Source: Batkoa obscura (Eukaryota; Entomophthoromycota; Entomophthoromycetes; Entomophthorales; Batkoaceae). Taken from it: DNA of 64,000 nucleotides. Under the pieces are notes generated by a model. That model was not told the DNA's origin and searched no databases. It saw nothing but the letters and a program-made list of their open reading frames with translations. How positions within the stretch are numbered: position 1 is the first letter of the stretch; each line of letters starts with the position of its first letter. Of this stretch, positions 12,235 to 24,200 are shown piece after piece. The stretch lies in contig JASVEC010000039.1 of the NCBI GenBank assembly GCA_030770535.1, positions 248,001 to 312,000 of the forward strand, read 5' to 3'. Position numbers and translations under genes: made by a program.

Positions 12235-13917
12235 ATGCTTTTCAATTTACTGCTGCTATTATTTCTCATTTTTAATACTGAAGCAAATAAACCAAATTAT
12301 AAAATATTAATTAATAATGACGTCGGCACAAGATCTCATGTAAAAGGAATATTTGAAGTAGGCGATTACCTAAGTGAACTTGGACATAAAGTGGTATTTG
12401 CATCTCAAAAGTCCCATGACAAATACACAGAAGGATACAATATAAGCTATCATCCATTAGAGGGTGATGTCGAAACAATTAACTCGTTTAAATTCATAAG
12501 CGATGGAGCTAAAGAAATCGATATTCAGTGGAATTTTAAAGAGACACTAAGAGTGCTACCCAAGCTTTTAAGTAAAGCTTACAGATTAAATTATCCACAA
12601 TTAAATCGATTGGTAAAAGAAGAAAGCTATAATTTAGTCATGTGTGACTTCGTCGCTCATGCGTGTCAGGATGCTGCTAGAACCAACGGTATCCCATTGA
12701 TTGTATATTATCAAAGTTTGGATAATATAGTAACTTTACTAACAAGCTATAAAGTAAACATTCGAGAGTATGGACCATTAGATATAAAAGATATGAGTTT
12801 TAGTCAACGATATTATTATAAGTTTATTCAACCGATTAAAGGAGCATTTTATTTTGTAAAGGTTAAAAACGAGCTATCAAAAGTACGCGAAGAGTTTCAA
12901 GTTAAAAGTAATGTTTATTTTGGCGATCTCCAGTATGGTTTAGGCTTAGCCAATTCCTTCTTTGGATTTGAAATCCCGGTCAGTGTGCCTCCCAATATTA
13001 AGGTAGTAGGGCCTCTATCAAAATTACCCAAATCAGAGTTAGATGACGAGTTGAAAGAATTTATAGGCCAAAAACAAAGAATTATTTTTATAGCTTTTGG
13101 AAGTATTGTTAAATTAGGACCTAAAACGATAATGTCCATTTTAGAATACATGCTATTTGCTATTGAAAGTAAAATAATTGATGGAATTATTTGGAGTATA
13201 GGGAAATCAGATATTACTAACTTACCAGAAGAGATTCGAATTCCTAATTCAGATGAAGTTATTGAAACAGAATCATTCTTTAATAATAAGCATCCTAATG
13301 TTAGGATTTCAAATTGGTTGCCCCAATATTCAATATTAAATCATGAGAATATTAAGTTATTTTTAACCCATGGTGGAATCGAGAGCTTATTTGAAGCGAT
13401 AGCCACTTCAACCCCAATATTATGTATGCCCTTTTCTGGTGACCAACCTAGAAATGCTAAGAAAATAGAAAGGATGGGGATAGGTCAATATTTAAACGCA
13501 GATGAATTAAATTTAGAAAGCATTATGATGAAAATAAAAGTCTTATTAGAAAGGGATGGCGAAAAAATTGCGTTCAATTTTAAGAAATACAAATTGTTAA
13601 CAGAGAACAGTGAAAGGAAGATTCAAGCTGCTGCAGATATTGTTGTTGAGCATATAAAGTTTAGTCAGATTTGTAGAAAGATTGAGCCTTATGATTCAAC
13701 TAAAAATAGCACACCGTGTGAGATGGAACATCTCACACCTGTTTATAATGAGTTGAACTATTTTGTTGCTAATGGGCTGGATATCTATACTTTTAACTTG
13801 ATATTTTGTATACTATTCGTTTTTATCGTTTTTAAGATATTTAGTTTTGTTTCTGCCTTTTTACTTAAAATGGTAAAAAGCTTTATTTTGAATCCACTCA
13901 AAGCTAAAGTGGAATAA
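12235..13917 (+). CDS. Membrane-anchored UDP-glycosyltransferase (GT1 family)
   Basis: Intronless, 560 residues. The first ATG is at 12235 (MLFNLLLLLFLIFNTEA); codons further upstream in the frame contain no ATG. The N-terminus is a signal peptide, so the catalytic part should sit in the secretory lumen. The GT-B donor-binding signature is near residues 365-405: W-L-P-Q-Y-S-I-L then LFLTHGGIESLFEAI and PFSGDQPRNAKKIERMGIG. This equals the UGT motif with the catalytic-site HGG and the D-Q that contacts the sugar nucleotide. A hydrophobic helix near the C-terminus (LIFCILFVFIVFKIFSFV) followed by basic residues gives type I anchoring, as in animal UGTs. Such animal-like UGTs are common in early-diverging fungi and may conjugate sterols, lipids or xenobiotics. 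The acceptor cannot be read from sequence. It borders the transporter-rich region. Confidence 0.9.
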   Translation: MLFNLLLLLFLIFNTEANKPNYKILINNDVGTRSHVKGIFEVGDYLSELGHKVVFASQKSHDKYTEGYNISYHPLEGDVETINSFKFISDGAKEIDIQWNFKETLRVLPKLLSKAYRLNYPQLNRLVKEESYNLVMCDFVAHACQDAARTNGIPLIVYYQSLDNIVTLLTSYKVNIREYGPLDIKDMSFSQRYYYKFIQPIKGAFYFVKVKNELSKVREEFQVKSNVYFGDLQYGLGLANSFFGFEIPVSVPPNIKVVGPLSKLPKSELDDELKEFIGQKQRIIFIAFGSIVKLGPKTIMSILEYMLFAIESKIIDGIIWSIGKSDITNLPEEIRIPNSDEVIETESFFNNKHPNVRISNWLPQYSILNHENIKLFLTHGGIESLFEAIATSTPILCMPFSGDQPRNAKKIERMGIGQYLNADELNLESIMMKIKVLLERDGEKIAFNFKKYKLLTENSERKIQAAADIVVEHIKFSQICRKIEPYDSTKNSTPCEMEHLTPVYNELNYFVANGLDIYTFNLIFCILFVFIVFKIFSFVSAFLLKMVKSFILNPLKAKVE

Positions 13918-14659
13918 TATTATTTTATAAAACTCCATCGTTAATTATATATTGACTTTTAAATAAAAGGAAGTTTTCAAAAACGAAAGACATTTTGCAA
14001 CTTTAATGTTTGAGTAAATATGCTGTGTATCAGCGTTATTTATTACACAGTGTAATATTATACTTTTTATTATTATAAGAAAGTTTTGTTAAATTCTGCT
14101 TACAATCGTGTTAAGAATAAAATTTGTAAAAAAAAACTTGAGAATGTTATATTTTAGACCATAGATTTTACTAATATAGTTAGTTTAAATAACGTTTTAA
14201 AAACATCAAGTATTAAACAAGGGGCTATACTAATCAAAATAGATACTATTTTACAAAATTAGTATAATAATGAATTTTTTCAAGTTAATAATACGATAAT
14301 ATATAAATATATCAAATGATATATGATATTATTATGAAGCAACGTAAAAGTAGAAACTTATCAGAGATACCAAAGAAGTATACTAAAAACACCATTAAAA
14401 ACAATGCTTTCAAAAAATTACTTTCTAGTTAGTAAGCCAATATTAATATTTTAGTAAGCTTAGAAAATCTAAGTTGACCTAGATTGTGACAAATTCATGC
14501 TTGAATAGGAAATGGACCAAAAACTAAAGAACTATTTATAACTAATAATCATTTAAAAGTAATATAAAAAACTAACAGAAGCAACATAGTATTTAAAGAA
14601 TTTCAATTCTTTTTAAAAAAAAAAAGTGATTTTAACATTAACTCCGTTAATCATTCAAG
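13918..14659. other. Intergenic region, 742 bp
   Basis: AT-rich sequence after the glycosyltransferase. A short palindrome (ATTACACAGTGTAAT, about 14042-14056) is the only structure seen. No ORF, RNA or repeat recognised. Confidence 0.4.
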
Positions 14660-15070
14660 TCAATCATTTTTGCTGCAAATGCACTAAGACTGTATGCTGA
14701 AGGTTGTGGGGTATATAATGATATATTATATTATGCTGAAGGCATTGTTGATTTAGATGGTACACATACTAAAAATGACAATAACCTGAACATTTATTCT
14801 TTGAAGCTCAAAGGTAGGTTTAGTTTGGATGACAACAATAATGCTCCATGGCAAGTGGCATTTAATGATTGGGGTCCAATATCAAACTTTACAAGTGTAG
14901 TTATTATTAATAATAATGCCAGTTTATTTGTAGTAGGAGGCAAAAACAGGTTAAAGGAAGATAGTCTTAAAAAACTCAATTTATCACAAAATAAAAAGGA
15001 GTCAAACCAAGTAACAGTATATACTTTCCCAGCACCCAATAAACCAACAACTAGTGAGGAAATAATATAT
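14660..15070 (+). pseudogene. Kelch / galactose-oxidase-like propeller fragment cut by a MITE
   Basis: One open frame (no ATG at its 5' end; a stop lies just upstream and a possible AG acceptor at 14658-14659) encodes AANALRLYAEGCGVYNDILY, then YAEGIVDLDG, PWQVAFNDWGPISNF and ASLFVVGGKNR. The spacing of Y-N-D-x-L-Y-Y-A-x-G and S-L-F-V-V-G-G resembles the blades of secreted kelch-repeat proteins in zygomycete fungi. The frame runs to 15070 and is then broken exactly where a 99-bp MITE begins. Nothing resembling the remaining blades lies beyond the MITE and the solo LTR. A first exon with signal peptide may have existed upstream. Reads as a gene remnant of about 137 codons; the kelch assignment is moderate. 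Confidence 0.55.
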
Positions 15071-15169
15071 GGGAATGTATTACTTTGTTTAAGAGTTTTA
15101 CTAACAATTTTTCCACTCAAATAGCGCTTAAAAGATGGAAAAAGTGATGAAGCCAAAAAAGACACCCTC
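15071..15169 (+). mobile_element. MITE family 1 copy (99 bp), ATAT target duplication
   Basis: Begins GGGAATGTATTACTTTGTTT and ends AAAAAAGACACCCTC, flanked on both sides by ATAT (15067-15070 and 15170-15173). The family consensus starts GGGGATGTATTTTT and ends GACACCCCC, so the terminal inverted repeat is about 14 bp. The interior GCTCAAATAGCGCTTAAAAA is strongly conserved among copies. Non-coding; ORFs crossing it are read-through artefacts. Confidence 0.88.
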
Positions 15170-15214
15170 ATATTTATTTTATTTTTAAAGAATTTTTTTA
15201 AATTATATACTAGG

Positions 15215-15678
15215 TGTGAAAGATGGTACTCAGTGGTAGGAGTTAAAAGTAGTTCTTGGTTGATTAACTTGCCTTGAGTCGAAAGGCCTTAGTTTATATA
15301 ACTAAGATAGACTTAAATGAATAAGAATAATACGTGATAAGTTACGAACTATGTAAAACAAATAGAATAGACAATACTATTATAAAATCTACGTAAGATG
15401 TTGTCAGAAAGACTTAGTGGCTTTATTAGTGGTACGATATCAGGAAGTAATTCAGTTAAAAAGCTTTGAGTTATCATGTTGAAGAATCTCTTTTATACTC
15501 CAATAAGTATAGGTATTAAAACGAGAAGATAATATTGTTTGCAATATGAAGTTAGTAATTCTCGCAGCAAATCAAAATAAAGGACTCTGACTTGATTGTG
15601 TTTGAACTTGAGAACACAGCAACTTGAGTGATTGTTGTGTTATAATCAATCCGAGAGCTAATAAACCAATATTTCACA
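15215..15678 (-). repeat. Solo LTR of the resident Ty3/Gypsy family (old copy)
   Basis: A 464-bp sequence in reverse orientation matches the 468-bp LTRs of the full element at 40.05-47.70 kb over its whole length, with many substitutions. It starts TGTGAAAG and ends TTTCACA on the + strand. No internal element is attached, so it is a solo LTR left by LTR-LTR recombination. It is much older than the full copy. It lies directly against a DNA-transposon remnant. Confidence 0.85.
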
Positions 15679-15784
15679 TTTTTTAAGTTAAATTTTATTA
15701 TTATAACTTTAGGCTTTTTTAAATTAACTAATCACACATTAAGGACTTATAAATTTAAACTCTGAAACCAATTTGGACATCCCC
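15679..15784. mobile_element. Terminal remnant of the GGGGGTGT-TIR DNA transposon family
   Basis: This stretch matches the right-hand end of the large DNA transposon (about 48985-49110): shared segments include AAGTTAAATTTT, AACTAATCACACATTAA-GACTTA and the terminal repeat CTGAAACCAATTTGGACATC ending in CCCC at 15784. The rest of the transposon is missing on the left, where the solo LTR starts. Age appears similar to or greater than the 38.7-kb copy. Confidence 0.75.
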
Positions 15785-15793
15785 ATCTATTTG

Positions 15794-16445
15794 GTATCCG
15801 TTTTGGTATCTGGAATTACAGTAAGTTGTAGTAGCATCTCCTTTACCTTTGGAGAAGAAAAAGAAGCAGATCGTAATAACGAAGGCTATGAATGTTGTAC
15901 ATATGAAAAGAGTATCAGCAAGGGTATGGTATGCCTACCAAACTGAGTCCATTAAGCAACTGTAGCTCTGAAGATGATTGCCTACTATCCTATGAAAGTG
16001 GCACTGTTAAAATCAAATCGAATGTTGAAACGTTCAATTTTAAAGCAGGTTTGGGATTGAAGGATTTTCAGTGGAAGCTAGTTACGAAGTAAGAAAAGGA
16101 GTCAGTATTGAAAATAAAGTGTTGGTGTCTTCTGGTCATTCTTTAAACAAAGATGATATTGGCTTTCTTTATTTTAAACCAAGATATCAATATTGCAGAA
16201 TGGATTATACTGATTATAAATCAAAGGGAGACAATTCATGCCAAACTAAAGTTATTCAACTTCCTATTGTTAATAGTGATGTAATTCCTGAAGATACTGT
16301 AGGTTTAATAAAGAATTACTCAACTATATCAGGTTGCAATATTAGAACCTCAATAGCTTATGATTTGTTTGATTATGTTATTGGGAAAAAATATGATCAT
16401 GTTAGAGGAAAAAACTTTGGTGTGACGAAAAAAACTTTGATGTGA
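15794..16445 (+). pseudogene. Broken gene for a possible secreted cysteine-containing protein
   Basis: Protein-like sequence runs through three reading frames. It begins VSVLVSGITVSCSSISFTFG, followed by EGYECCTYEKSISKGMVCLP. A second frame gives LSPLSNCSSEDDCLLSYESG and FKAGLGLKD. The third (from about 16067) gives ASYEVRKGVSIENKVLVSSG through YQYCRMDYTDYKSKG to VTKKTLM. The hydrophobic start, paired cysteines and polar body suggest an extracellular protein, but I do not recognise the family. At least two frameshifts separate the parts and the 5' end is replaced by the transposon remnant ending at 15784. A 12-bp direct repeat (TTTGGTGTGACG / TTTGATGTGACG) lies at the end. Confidence 0.5.
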
Positions 16446-17033
16446 CGAAAAAACTGGGAAGTTCACAAATTATGAATTTAATACATTTATGTAAAAGGAT
16501 TAAAAATCTTTACATTACAACGCAGTGCTGTTTGATATTTCACTGAATATAATAATTTTTTAAACATCAGCTGATTATGTTGTCATCTTTAAAGAAATAC
16601 TGAGCTATAAGTTAAATTATATCTTTATTATGACTTTTTAATTATTTTTAATATGAGCTCTTTTATAGTTCTAGATTACAATATTAGAGTGCCAGTAAAA
16701 AGTTATTTTCAACAAGAAATTGACTTTTATAAATTATTAAAAAATTACAAATTTTCATATTATATTAAAGTCATGTTTTTCAATTGAACACATTACTTAA
16801 AATTAATACTGGGGATTAGGTTAGGGCCAAGCCTAGAGTTTCATTGGATTATGTTGTGATTAGGGTCTTTGAAAATTCATGTAAAATCATCAACTTTTTG
16901 GAGGATTTTAGAATATTCATCCAATTTATGCTTTATCAAATGTAATTTATCGTCTAAAAAGTAAAAAACAATGCTATAAACTTTAATGTTGTAGTTATAC
17001 ACTTTAACTGCAAGAAAAAAGTCAACTCATTAT
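16446..17033. other. Intergenic region, 588 bp
   Basis: AT-rich DNA between the broken gene and the paired MITEs. I see no gene or repeat in it. Confidence 0.4.
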
Positions 17034-17132
17034 GGAGATGTATTTTTATGTTTAAGAATTTTGCTAACAATTTTTCCGCTCAAAAATAGCGCTTAAAAAA
17101 TGAAAAAAATAATGAAGCCAAAAAAACACCCC
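17034..17132 (+). mobile_element. MITE family 1 copy (99 bp), TTAT target duplication
   Basis: Starts GGAGATGTATTTTTATGTTT and ends AAAAAAACACCCC, flanked by TTAT at 17030-17033 and 17133-17136. The length is exactly that of the family. A TTAT rather than ATAT duplication shows that the 4-bp duplication is real and not just a palindromic end. Confidence 0.88.
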
Positions 17133-17141
17133 TTATGAACC

Positions 17142-17405
17142 TGGGAGTGTTTTTTACCTATTACCTTACCTTTCTTTTGCTATTTTTCAAAGTTTTGAAA
17201 TTAATTAACCAATGTAACTGTTTAAGTTTGAATGCGCGCTGACAAATGATGAATTTTAGCCAACTAATTCATTCTATCATGCTGACTTGAGGCTTATTGA
17301 TTTAATTTTTATTTTAAAATGAACAGTTAGCCAGTACACATCCAAGCTTGAACAGTGTACTGGCTAATTAATTTCTAAGTTTAAAAAACAGCAAAAAACA
17401 TCCCC
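17142..17405 (+). mobile_element. MITE family 2 copy (about 264 bp)
   Basis: Begins TGGGAGTGTTTTTTACC and ends CAAAAAACATCCCC, an imperfect terminal inverted repeat of the GGGGATGTTTTTT kind also seen in family 1. The interior holds a second palindrome (TTAGCCAGTACAC ... GTGTACTGGCTAA, about 17326-17368). A diverged copy lies at 55850-56124 and shares TGAACAGTTAGCCA and the TAATTAATTTxTAA block. No clear target duplication. It lies 9 bp downstream of a family 1 copy. Confidence 0.7.
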
Positions 17406-17550
17406 ATCTACTTAATATACTTAAGCTTCAACTTTTTAAAAGAAAATCTCTTTAAGTTTAAAAGATTAAGTATTTTTGTTAGTAACAGATAAAAAAAGAC
17501 ATTATTTTAAGCTTCAACTTTAATACAAATAATTTATTAGCAAATAAAAG

Positions 17551-19142
17551 CTATACAATAACAGCAGGATCACTAGGAAGAGTACCATAATTAGTTAAAG
17601 AATCAAACTCATCATTTAGTGCTGGAATTTCAGAATCAGGGATACGAGAATGACATAACCTAATCTCTTCTCTCCAATCTGTAGTTAAAACGTAATATGC
17701 TTCACCAATAGCACAATAAATCCAAGATACAACTACGCCTATCCACAAACCTAACAAACCAAGCTCAAATTCAATAGCTAAATACCATCCAAGTGGGATA
17801 GAAACAAGATAACATCCACTTAATTTGAAAAAAGCACCAATACTTTGTTTTCCTTGACCTCTTAATATTGCTCCAGATAAAGTAGCAATCGAATAAAAAG
17901 TCTAATTAATTGATTAGAGATTATCAAATTAAATATATATAATTATATTACTAATCCAAATGACACAACAGCTAATATTTTATCAGCAATTAAATACACT
18001 TGCTCATCTCTTGAAAAGAATCGAATAAAATTGGCACGGAAATAAAACAATATGAAATTGAACAAAAGTCCAAGTACTACAGCCAATAGTAATACTACCC
18101 TGGCATTTAGCCTAGCTTTGAACAATAAACTAGATCCTAAAAGATTGCCTACACGAACAGAGGAACCTAAGGCCAAAGCGACCAAAAATAAAGCACATAC
18201 TTGAAATGATACCCCAATGATAGCTTGAGCAGATAATGGTGCAGGCCCAAAATAAGAGACTAAAAATGAGATAAATTCAATAGGCCAAACGGCACCAGCA
18301 ATCATGATTATTCCTGGCAAAGCAATCTTCATAAATGGAAACCAATCTTTAAAAGCTTCCTTACTAAAGCCATCAAAATAGTAGTCAGCACCTGTTATCT
18401 TCACTGAAAGGATTAATAGCACCAATCGAATTGAACCAACAATCATCATAGTAACTGGGATTCCAATTAAACCAAGGTTTAAGCCATTAGTATCAGTAGC
18501 AAATGAAACAAAATAAATATGAATAGGCATGACAATGATAGATATTATTAATGAAGGTTTAGTTATGCCTGAATATTGAAAAATTAGTTCATAATCATAA
18601 TAAGTTAAAGTGAACTAACCTTGAATTACCATAAAACGTTTAATTACCTCAATCAAAGCTAGAAGTGGAATACAAGGGAAAAAATAAAACATGTATTTTC
18701 CAGCTAGCTTTGAGATATCTTTTTCTTGTCCTAAAAACAATAAGATAGATTCAAAGTTATAACAAAAGATAAAGATAGGTATAAATAAAGTAAGAATAAT
18801 AAGGATAGCTCTTTGAGCCAAGATCCCAACCCATTTTGGATGTCTTGAAGCAGTAATTGCTTGAGATTGTAAGGTTTCCAAACCGGTTAAAATTCCTGCC
18901 AATGGGGACATGGCGAAGATAAGAAATATAGTCATACTTAAAGTAGATGCTGCCAACTCATAAGTTCCCAATAAACCCGCTATTCTCATATTATATATCA
19001 TTGGAGAAGTAGCAAAAATTTCATCCAAAACAATAGGCCATGATAGATTCAAAATAAAACCTAGTTCTTTACAGGCATCTTTAACATTTATTTCAGAAGA
19101 ACTATCCACTTCTTTTTGTTCTATACCCCGTTTTGTTAGCAT
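17551..19142 (-). CDS. MATE-family multidrug/toxin efflux transporter, copy 1
   Basis: Cation-coupled efflux pump of the multidrug and toxic compound extrusion family, 12 helices in a membrane. Starts MLTKRGIEQKEVDSSSEINV; three exons (19142-18620, then about 18569-17952, then about 17901-17551) give about 496 residues. Family features are the first-helix segment ILNLSWPIVLDEIF, LETLQSQAITASRHPKWVG (the Q-A-x-G/A region of loop 2-3), the C-half signature LGSSVRVGNLLGSS, and LSGAILRGQGKQSIGAFFKL. The hydrophilic tail ends DPAVIV. A paralog with the same intron positions lies inverted at 33399-34993. The stretch 17526-18178, intron 2 included, looks identical to it, whereas the 5' exon is mosaic. 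Substrate unknown. Confidence 0.93.
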
Positions 19143-19938
19143 TATTTATAAAATACCAAAAGTCAAGTTTTTCTTTTTTTCTTTTATATAGTGATTTTTA
19201 TCTTCCGATTTCACTGGCTAAACTATTGGAAAGGGGATAAAGTATTGTTTTAATTTCTCAATTTAGAAATCATGCTTACTAAAATTTGTGAATTCTGTTA
19301 GAGTTGAATTCTGAACTCACTATTATTCCAAACATTTGACTGAAATGATAATTCTATATATTAGTAATATGATTTAATCAACGCTTTGTTTTATTGGCTT
19401 AAAATCTAATGACCGTATTCTTAAGGAAAGCGAATGGACTTTTAAATTACCCGAATTCATTTAATAATCTAAAATTGTATACCGTGGAGGCCCAAAAGCC
19501 GAGCTAATATTATAAATATCATATCCCACTTTAATATAAGTTGAAAAAAATTGAACTATATAAAAAAGTCACAAAATAAGGGAAAGCATGACAATTTTGT
19601 AGAATATGTTTAAATTCTCTTTTACAATAAATAAAAGTTGAGAAACAACTGAACTTTGAAATCAACTTGGTTCATATTAAAATGTGATTATTATCATTTT
19701 TATCAATTGAATATAAGCGATTTATAATATTTAATAAGATTGATGATACTTCTTTATATTTTAAGCCTTTTGTTATTATATAATAAACTAAATTAGCTTT
19801 ACTAGCTTTATTTTGTGTTTATTTATTTCCTTTAAGCTCTATTTCAAATGTTTAAAAAATCAAAAAATACATCTCCGTATGATTGTATTATGTAATATTG
19901 TAAATTTATTTTTTATAATTACGCTATATTGATCTTAT
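19143..19938. other. 5' flank of MATE copy 1, 796 bp
   Basis: AT-rich upstream region that should hold the promoter of the minus-strand MATE gene. A pyrimidine-rich stretch (TTTTTCTTTTTTTC, + strand, about 19169-19182) lies just 5' of the start codon. No other feature seen. Confidence 0.4.
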
Positions 19939-20036
19939 GGAGATGCATTTTTTTGTTTAAGAATTTTACTAACAATCTTTCTGCTTAAATAGCGCTCAAA
20001 AAATGGAAAAAGTGATAAAGCCAAAAAAGCATTTAC
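19939..20036 (+). mobile_element. MITE family 1 copy, degenerate right end
   Basis: Starts GGAGATGCATTTTTTTGTTT with the conserved interior (TTAAATAGCGCTCAAAAAATG). The right end has decayed to AAAAAAGCATTTAC instead of GACACCCCC. The left flank is TTAT and the right flank ATAT. A long microsatellite starts about 45 bp downstream. Confidence 0.8.
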
Positions 20037-20079
20037 ATATATTAGCATTTTGTAATTTAATTTCAAATATATATACCAC

Positions 20080-21244
<1,165 letters not shown>

Positions 21245-24200
21245 ATGGCTACTCATGAAGGAGATAAGGGCGATGAGCAAGAGAATAAAGATATTATTTT
21301 AAAAGCAGGAGATGGTAAGCATTAAATTTTCATCTCCAAATATCACTTATATTTCCAAGGCATTAATTCCATTGACTTGACTGAAGAACCGGAGGAAGAA
21401 AGAGAAACAAAGGATATCCGTTCAATTCATTTTAGCGAAGAACCTGAACACATAATACAATCAAGCGATCTCTTTCCGTTAAATTTTTCGAGTTCCTTAC
21501 CGAACAATTATAGTTCATTAAAATCAAGAGTAAAATCTAAAGATTGGGATTTTGAGCCTGAGCCAAACTATACAGTTGCAGCAGATGCCAATGATGCATA
21601 TATAAAGTTTCAGGATAGATATCCCGACAATTATAATCTTAATAATTCAATCCGATATTCTGCTTTATTTGGTAGAGAAGAAGATTATTTTGCTAAAAAA
21701 TCAAAAACTATTTTATCAGAATCTTTTATACAGCCTGACGGAGGAATGATGAGCCCAGAATCAGATATGGGCTCTTATGGTACTTTTAAGTCCAAAATGT
21801 CTGAATATGATGTTATTTTAGCGGATGGTACAAAACAAAAGAGAACAGTTTCGCTTTCAAGCAATTTCGAAGAGTTAAAGTAAATCAATTTATTATAAAA
21901 TGACAAAAAAATTTATTAAGGTTTAATCATTTTTTTAATAGTGATATCAACCCTTTGTTATCTAATAGCAAAACCAAAATAAATAAGCATAAAAGTAGTT
22001 TAAATCAAATACCTGAAGTACCCGAAACATTACCAATTTTAAATAACAATAACACCAGTGAACCTGGTACCACTACTGCCATAGACTATTTTTACAGTTT
22101 TCTACCCGAGCTTACCTTAACTCAAAAAAAAGTGATTAAATCAAGCTTAGCTTATTCCGTAGGTTCATTACTCACCTTTATACCCTACTTCAGAGGGTTG
22201 ATAGGAACCTCCTCACATATGGCAGCTATATCCTGTTTTTTCTTAAATCCAGGACAATCCATTGGACAATTTATAGAAAGTATGGCATATGGTGTGATGT
22301 TTGTGTTATTTGGTTTAATTGTAAGCTATCTTTCCCTTTGTAATATGGCATTTTGGAATAGTTATAAACTATATATGGTGGCTGATATAACCACTTGGTT
22401 ATTGTTTATTGGTGGGGCTTCTTTTGTTTTGGCTTATATTAAAGCAAAATATCCTAAACCTACTGTTGGGAAATGTAAGTTTTGAATATGTTATTTTTAA
22501 AAGATAGAGATTAATAAGAATTTATTTTAGGTATTCCTAACGCCTTTATATTTATTTATATTGTTTTAGTTAATTATACGCCATTTGTTGAAGATACTGT
22601 AAATCCATTTAAAATTTATGATTTAGCAAAAACACTTTCTTCAGGTATTTTACTCAATTTTATCATTTGTACTCAACTTTGGCCAAGATGGGAAGCGGAT
22701 AAATTAAGGTAAAATTAAATATCAAAATTTGTTCTTATATTAAGTATGATATTTATTAGAGCTGATATGGTGACTTCATTAGAATCTTTTAAAACTGGAT
22801 TATCGACAATAGTTAAAACCTTTTTATTAGAAGAAATCAGAGATTTTAGTCCTAATCAAATTGAAGATTTAATGACTAAAAATCGAAGTTATTTCTTAAC
22901 GTTAAAACAAAGATATAATGCTTCTTATTGGGAATTCCATTTAGAACAAGAAAAATATTTCACAATGGGAAAAGTAGTTGATAGATTAAATCGATTAGGT
23001 CAAAAATTAGGTGGATTAAGTTCAGGTATTGATGCTCAAAAAGAAATATTAGAAATGTGTGGAATTGATATTAATTTAGATTATATTAAAAATTTAAAAG
23101 ATAAATCTAAATTACGTAGATTTAGTAAACATAGTTCAATATTTAATGAAAATAAAAATAAAAAGGACAAGATCGCTACAAAAACTAATAAGAATAATAA
23201 TACTAAAGACAAGAATAATGAAGATGATAATGATTTAATATTAGAACCTAATTTAGATACTTTTTGTAATTTTTTAAAGTTTATTGGACCACCTACAAAA
23301 GCATTAACATTTACATGTAAACAAGCAATTAGTCATTTGATTAATGTTATTAAAACATTAGATAAAAAGAAAGATTTACCTGCTATTTATTATTGGAATT
23401 CGATGGATGATATAGATAATAATGAAACAATTTCAATTGAACAATTAAAATTAAATATAAGAAATGCATTGGAATTATTTGATGAAGCTCAATCCCATGC
23501 AATTAGTTCTTTATATAAAAGAACTTCTTATGATGGTAGACCAACAGAAGAAATATTCTTAGTTTATTTTTTTGTATTTGCATTAGAAGAATTTGCTAAT
23601 GAATTAATATTAACAATTGATTCTTTTGAACAAATGGTTAATTTCCCTAACTTAAATAGAGCTGGTTGGTTTATGAATTTAAGATCTCAATTAATGGCTA
23701 TTATTACTATTGTTTATGATAATACAAAACATACATTTGATAAATTAACAAATACAGTAAAAAAAGAAAATAAAGAAATAACAACTGATCAGGATAATAA
23801 TCCTATTGAAAAACCATTACATTATCCATCTCCAAAAACAAAATATCAAACATTTCGTGCTAATCTTTGGTATTTTTTAATGAGTTTAAGAGATTATCGT
23901 ATTATATTTGCATTAAAATCTTCAATTGCTGCTTTATTAGTATCTTCTCCAATATATATTTTAGGTTATAAAGAATTATGTAAAAATTGGCGGATAGGAT
24001 GGACATTAATTACTTTAAACTTAGTCATGTCACCTACTATAGGTGCTTCTAATATCTATGGCATTTATCGATTATCAGGAACTGTATTAGGATCTGTAAT
24101 AGCATATATTGTATATGCTATATTTACACATGATGTTATTCCATTAACAATTATATCATCTATAGTAGCTATTCCATGTTTATATATCTTTGTAGCTACA

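Noticed and set aside
14794-15171. 125-codon frame on the minus strand
   Set aside because: It is antisense to the kelch-like remnant plus the MITE; a similar C-terminal pattern appears in the other MITE copy at 19939-20036, showing it is MITE-derived.
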